Source: an uncultured Megamonas sp.
GTDB taxonomy: Bacteria; Bacillota; Negativicutes; Selenomonadales; Selenomonadaceae
Assembly (NCBI GenBank): GCA_900554895.1
Contig: USIX01000012.1
Coordinates: 1 to 25,261 of the forward strand
Direction: 5' to 3'
Length of the DNA: 25,261 bases
Shown: positions 21,726 through 25,261 of the stretch, piece after piece
Position numbering within the stretch: the stretch's first letter is position 1
Layout: each line of letters begins with the position of its first letter
Position numbers and translations under genes: made by a program
Notes under the pieces: model-generated
Told to the model about the DNA's origin: nothing
Databases searched by the model: none
What the model saw: only the letters and a program-made list of their open reading frames with translations

Positions 21726-24071
21726 TTAATCTTTTTCCACTTCAATACTCGTCTGCACGAAGTTGTCGATTACGTATTTCGTAGCGACTTTCGTCTCACG
21801 GTTTTTGTTGAGTTCCTCGCGTTCTTTTTTACTCATCTTGCTGAGTTCTTCCGACAGTTTGACAGCATCAGCAATCGCTTTGCTCTGGTCCTGCTCGCTT
21901 TGAATATCCACTGTCGGCGTTATAACGATTTCATTATTTTTATTGAGATTTTTCAAATCGTTCAACCGGTCGGCCGTCGACATCTGACCTGCTTCCTGCG
22001 GATTGATGACAAGCCCGCTCTGCAATACTTCCGCCAGCTGCACAAAACCGCCGCCTTTAACTTCAAACGCCATTGTGCCTTCTTTCTGTGTTTTCGGCAC
22101 TACGTACGGAATTTCCACCGTTTCCGCTTCTTTACGGTACGGCTTAATCATGACTTTGAAAACGACCGTTTCACCCGGTTTCACTTTTTCCTTATCCGGA
22201 ATGGCACTGACAATCGAAGCTGTATTACGGTTTGATGTATAATCGACATCGACTCTTATGTCAAAGATATTGGACGGCTTATCCATGTTGGTGCAGAGGA
22301 AATACACCGCCTGCGTCAGCTCGCCGACTACGAACTGACCGACATCTTTAGCGTCGTAAAACATATTTTCCCGCTCAAATACGCCTTCCGGCACTTCATC
22401 CGTCTTGATGGCGAATTTTACATTGGCTGTGCCATAACCAGAACGGTCGGCCGTGCGTTCCATCGAAGCATACACGATACTTGCCGCCAGCGCCGGTATT
22501 ATATCTTCATCATAGGCTATTTTCGCCGCGTATTCCTGCTCTCTGCCCAGATTTTTATCCTTCACGAATACGCGGATAGGCACGGAAGCCGGATACTGAT
22601 GCAAAATACCCGATACGCCGGAAAAACGGTCCTGATTTACTCTGCCGATAATCTTGCCGAATGAGCTTACCTTCACGCCGTTTAAAATGCCGCCCGCCGT
22701 TCCGATTACATCTGCTTCCGTCAGGAAATAATTCACATTGCCTTTATACGTCATCGGATGACCGAAAGCCAAAATTTTATCGCCGTTGACGGCCGTTACC
22801 GTACCGGTGCCGCCGGCAAAGAAATCACCGTAAGCCATGACCACACCGACGGCATCGCCTTCATGCAGCACGGCGTCCGTTTTTATGTCGCTGCCGGAAG
22901 TGCCCACACCGTCGCCGACAAATACACTGCCTTGATACGGCACCATATTATCGCCCGCCATGGCTTCCTTCAGAAAATTGAATGAGCTGCCCGTAAAGCC
23001 GGATACATACACATCAGCCGGAGCACTATAGCTATTTTTATTCATTTCACGCTGTTTGGCTATACTGTCCAAAATGAATTTGCTTATGGATATGTCTTCA
23101 TTCGCTTTTTCCTTCATACCGGCATTTTGAAGCGCCGCAATTATTTTTTCACTGTTAGCTGTGTCCGTTTCAGCAGAAGCCGCTTTATCTTTTTCTTCTT
23201 TGTCTTTATCTTCCTTGTCTGCTTCATCACCCTTAACGGCAGCTTCCGTTTCAGATACTTCTGTATCCGACTCCGGCTCTGGTTCATTTTCCTCTACGAT
23301 GACTTCCGCCTGAGCTGTTTCTTTCTCACTGCCGTCATCTGCCGTTTCATCCGCTTCTTCTGCATCGTCTTTTACGGCTTCATCTTCAGTTGCCAGTTCA
23401 TCCGGATTTTCCGTATCCGTATTTTGAGCCAAATCATCCTGCAGTTTTTCTGCTTCACCGTCTTTTACCTCAAAATCACTGAGAATTTCCTCCAGACGTT
23501 TCTGCGCTTTGCCTTTTTCTCTCGTTTCGCCTTCCGGCGTGGACAGTATTTTCGACTTATACTTTTCTACTTCCTTATCGACATCTTCATCATACGTTTC
23601 CCGCTGTTTTTCGTATTCTTCCAATGTCAGGACGCCTACCGGCTTCACGCCGGATTTATTAATCGTCGACAGCGGGTCAGGCATCTGCCAGATTTTCATC
23701 ATTTCCTCAACGGGAGTGATGTAGAACTTGTACGGCAGAACATCCTGCCCCACACTGCGCGCCACGGCTCCTATCAGCTTGCCGTCCACATATACGGGGC
23801 TGCCGCTCATGCCGTGAATTACGCCGTTCGTATCATCAATCAAATCGCCGTAGGCTCTTGCTAAAATCTGTTTGTAACTGCCGCCGCCGTTATTAACCAC
23901 GCCCATTATTTCTACATTAAATCTTACTTTCTGATTGCCCTGCACCATTGTTTCGGCATACCCCTGCATTCCCGGCTTTATCTGCTCAGTCGTCATTATT
24001 TCCGGCATCGCCATGGCAGGAGTTATCCCCAGCAGTAACATCAAACATATTGTTACAAAAAATTTTACCAT
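21726..24071 (-). CDS. Secreted SpoIVB-type (S55) serine peptidase domain protein with acidic insert
   Basis: A 781-residue protein with a signal peptide (cleavage near AMA at residue 22). After PEIMTTEQIKPGMQGY comes GMSGSP at 87-92, which aligns with the catalytic serine motif of S55 peptidases (Ser89), and FGHP at 436-439 gives the likely catalytic His438. The serine precedes the histidine, the reverse of Bacillus SpoIVB; this order occurs in the wider group annotated as SpoIVB S55 domain proteins in diderm bacteria. Residues about 200-308 are a highly acidic, Lys/Glu/Asp/Ala-rich insert, probably disordered, between the two motifs. The remaining C-terminal part is beta-rich. Substrate unknown; sporulation is not implied. 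The ATG has almost no ribosome binding site, and the preceding small gene ends 28 nt upstream, so coupled translation is possible. Confidence 0.75.
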   Translation of the reverse strand: MVKFFVTICLMLLLGITPAMAMPEIMTTEQIKPGMQGYAETMVQGNQKVRFNVEIMGVVNNGGGSYKQILARAYGDLIDDTNGVIHGMSGSPVYVDGKLIGAVARSVGQDVLPYKFYITPVEEMMKIWQMPDPLSTINKSGVKPVGVLTLEEYEKQRETYDEDVDKEVEKYKSKILSTPEGETREKGKAQKRLEEILSDFEVKDGEAEKLQDDLAQNTDTENPDELATEDEAVKDDAEEADETADDGSEKETAQAEVIVEENEPEPESDTEVSETEAAVKGDEADKEDKDKEEKDKAASAETDTANSEKIIAALQNAGMKEKANEDISISKFILDSIAKQREMNKNSYSAPADVYVSGFTGSSFNFLKEAMAGDNMVPYQGSVFVGDGVGTSGSDIKTDAVLHEGDAVGVVMAYGDFFAGGTGTVTAVNGDKILAFGHPMTYKGNVNYFLTEADVIGTAGGILNGVKVSSFGKIIGRVNQDRFSGVSGILHQYPASVPIRVFVKDKNLGREQEYAAKIAYDEDIIPALAASIVYASMERTADRSGYGTANVKFAIKTDEVPEGVFERENMFYDAKDVGQFVVGELTQAVYFLCTNMDKPSNIFDIRVDVDYTSNRNTASIVSAIPDKEKVKPGETVVFKVMIKPYRKEAETVEIPYVVPKTQKEGTMAFEVKGGGFVQLAEVLQSGLVINPQEAGQMSTADRLNDLKNLNKNNEIVITPTVDIQSEQDQSKAIADAVKLSEELSKMSKKEREELNKNRETKVATKYVIDNFVQTSIEVEKD

Positions 24072-24099
24072 TTAAATATATACCAATCTACTTTCTTTA

Positions 24100-24402
24100 T
24101 TATTCAGACTGCTCAATATACGCTACAATCTGTCCCGATTTTATTTCATCACCCTGTTTCACCAAGACCTGCTGCACCGTGCCGTCGACCGTTGCTCTGG
24201 CTGCCGAAGCCGTTCCTGTAAGCGTCGAAATTTCTACCAGAGAGTCACCGCTTTTTACAACCGTTCCCGCCGTTATGGTACTGCTCACCGTTCCCGACAC
24301 AACGGCCGTCTGTTCCACCTGCTTGCCGCCCATGGCCAAAGCCGCCGCACAAATCATTAATATAGCTACCACTAATGCGATTATAATCTTGCTCTTTTTC
24401 AT
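24100..24402 (-). CDS. Small membrane-anchored lipoyl/biotin-like barrel protein
   Basis: A 100-residue protein with one hydrophobic segment (about 5-24) and a barrel-sandwich hybrid domain after it: SGTVSSTITAGTVVKSGDSL at about 37-56, and VDGTVQQVLVKQGDEIKSGQ with IVAYIE at the end, the strand-turn pattern of biotin carrier and HlyD-type proteins. The usual EAMKM biotinylation motif is missing; the matching turn reads LTGTASAARAT, with no lysine. It is therefore unlikely to be biotinylated. It may be a minimal periplasmic adaptor-like domain. Function unknown. ATG start, with AAAGGAAAG upstream at a rather long distance. It precedes the S55 peptidase gene and is probably co-transcribed with it. 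Confidence 0.65.
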   Translation of the reverse strand: MKKSKIIIALVVAILMICAAALAMGGKQVEQTAVVSGTVSSTITAGTVVKSGDSLVEISTLTGTASAARATVDGTVQQVLVKQGDEIKSGQIVAYIEQSE

Positions 24403-24440
24403 TTATATCACTTCTTTCCTTTAAATAATTATATATCTTG

Positions 24441-24470
24441 ATGATATCATATCCGCGCCGAACTAAGCAA
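24441..24470 (-). promoter_or_regulatory. Candidate promoter for the barrel protein and S55 peptidase genes
   Basis: TTGCTT (24465-24470) and TATCAT (24441-24446) on the minus strand with an 18-nt spacer, about 40 nt before the small gene. The -10 lies in a perfect 10-bp palindrome, ATGATATCAT (24441-24450), which could be an operator. No terminator is seen after the upstream gene, so read-through from it is also possible. Confidence 0.4.
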
Positions 24471-24472
24471 GT

Positions 24473-25261
24473 TTATCGGCGAACAGCCGTAAGCGCCGTC
24501 GCCACCGGACGCTGCCGTCCGTCCGACGGAGAATTGACTATTTTCCCGCCGATAACGAGCTCCGATGAACCGCCACCGTCAAAATTAACAGCATCTACCA
24601 CTTCCATGCCGATTAAAAAGCGGGCGAATTCATCTAGCATCATGCCTTTGCTGTGCGACTGCCTGCCGTCCAGAACGGCAAACATTACATTGCCGTTTTT
24701 CAAAATGCCGACAGCCGTTCGCGGTGCTTTCGCGCCCGTAACATCGACGCCGATTTGTTCCTGCGCCGAAGTTATATCGACCTGTCCGTCTTTCACCAAA
24801 AGCGGTCCTACGCCTAAAATATCAGTAGCGCTGTTCCACGGCTCGTTAAGGCTTTGTTCTATCTGCAATGTATCACCGACTTTTAAACCGTTTAAAATTC
24901 TCTGACCTTCACCCGTTACAGAAACGACTGTTTCATCTTTGCGCAGCGGGCTGTTGCCTTTATTTATCGCTATAATTTTATCATCCTTCACCACATATTC
25001 CGTACCGCTGTTATTCGTCCCGGTGGATGCGCCGTAATAATGATTGTACAGCATTACACTGTCAGCACCGCGCGTGCCGTTAAGCCCCGATACAAACAAA
25101 TCGCCCCTGTCGCTGTGTACGACGCCGTGATAGCTTACCGGTCCGATATACGGTGAGCCGTCAGCCAGCACGCCGAAGGCAGTGCGCGTCAGATACATCG
25201 ACGAAATCATGTCGCCGGCGATTTTCGTCACGCCGTAAAGCTCTTTCCCGTCGCCGAAATA
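24473..25261 (-). CDS. Phosphodiester glycosidase family protein (NAGPA domain), 5' end outside the window
   Basis: The open frame runs to the window edge without a stop, so the gene is truncated at its N-terminus; the GTG at 25231 is internal (coding sequence YFGDGKELYG precedes it). At least 262 residues are present. The C-terminal signature of the NAGPA/exopolysaccharide phosphodiester glycosidase family is clear: VNFDGGGSSELVIGG, then NSPSDGRQRPVATALTAV. Upstream parts (VSGLNGTRGADSVMLYNHYYG, LDGRQSHSKGMMLDEFARFL) also fit. Family members cleave or act on glycan phosphodiesters, usually at the cell surface; the bacterial substrates are mostly unknown. Its G+C content is higher than that of the lpx genes. 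Confidence 0.85.
   Translation of the reverse strand, partial: YFGDGKELYGVTKIAGDMISSMYLTRTAFGVLADGSPYIGPVSYHGVVHSDRGDLFVSGLNGTRGADSVMLYNHYYGASTGTNNSGTEYVVKDDKIIAINKGNSPLRKDETVVSVTGEGQRILNGLKVGDTLQIEQSLNEPWNSATDILGVGPLLVKDGQVDITSAQEQIGVDVTGAKAPRTAVGILKNGNVMFAVLDGRQSHSKGMMLDEFARFLIGMEVVDAVNFDGGGSSELVIGGKIVNSPSDGRQRPVATALTAVRR

Noticed and set aside
21651..22235. Plus-strand open frame of 194 codons opposite the end of the S55 gene
   Set aside because: It overlaps a terminator and the palindromic repeat and is otherwise antisense to the peptidase; the Phe/His/Arg-rich product looks like a shadow frame.
23127..23864. Plus-strand open frame of 245 codons opposite the S55 peptidase gene
   Set aside because: It is the antisense of the acidic Glu/Asp/Lys/Ala-rich insert, giving a Phe/Arg/Ile-rich product with no ribosome binding site and no family resemblance.
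21726..24071. Sporulation stage IV protease SpoIVB
   Set aside because: Only the S55 motifs are shared; their order is reversed, the length is nearly double, and the neighbours are envelope genes rather than sporulation genes.
24100..24402. Biotin carboxyl carrier protein
   Set aside because: The lysine-containing motif needed for biotinylation is absent, and no carboxylase or decarboxylase subunit gene lies nearby.
24473..25231. Glycosidase gene complete within the window, starting at GTG 25231
   Set aside because: The frame stays open to the window edge, the GTG has no ribosome binding site, and ten upstream codons read as normal protein, so the gene is truncated by the window.

Overview
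This window carries the outer-membrane (OM) biogenesis locus of a diderm Firmicute, most likely a member of the Negativicutes. The reasons are the gene content (lipid A synthesis, BamA, TamB, a short Mla system and OmpH/Skp chaperones together in one AT-rich locus), the Firmicute-style strong AGGAGG ribosome binding sites, the use of LpxI, and a long MlaD with a barrel-like C-terminus, as known from Veillonella. The genus cannot be fixed by eye. Every convincing gene is on the minus strand, so transcription runs from high to low coordinates.

Layout in transcription order. (1) 25261-21726: the 3' part of a phosphodiester glycosidase, a 100-residue membrane-anchored lipoyl/biotin-like barrel protein, and a large secreted SpoIVB/S55-type peptidase with an acidic insert. 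(2) 21725-21325: about 400 bp of non-coding DNA holding a terminator, two near-identical copies of a palindromic repeat, and a perfect 21-bp inverted repeat. (3) 21324-17170: mlaE-mlaF-mlaD-tolC. (4) 17018-12702: tamB, with its own likely promoter and terminator. (5) 12438-9720: bamA and an OmpH/Skp-like gene, preceded by a structured leader and followed by a terminator. (6) 9645-6986: two more OmpH/Skp-like genes and lpxD, followed by a terminator. (7) 6919-3022: lpxL/htrB-type acyltransferase, lpxC, fabZ, lpxA, lpxI, followed by a terminator. (8) 2902-8: lpxB and msbA, continuing past the window edge.

How the genes work together: LpxA, LpxC, LpxD, LpxI and LpxB make the lipid A disaccharide, the LpxL-type enzyme adds a secondary acyl chain, and MsbA flips the product across the inner membrane. 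FabZ supplies the hydroxyacyl/enoyl step for the acyl chains. BamA with Skp-like chaperones inserts OM proteins. MlaEFD and TamB are phospholipid carriers or bridges between the membranes, and TolC is an OM export channel. lpxK, the Kdo genes and the Lpt genes are not in the window.

The points most worth a second look are three differently anchored OmpH/Skp-like proteins in tandem, hairpin terminators set inside the lipid A operon too close to the next start for a new promoter, the palindromic repeat element upstream of mlaE, the bamA leader with twin hairpins and a TTG start, and the S55 peptidase paired with a non-biotinylatable barrel protein. Function calls come from reading the translated proteins; no database search was run.
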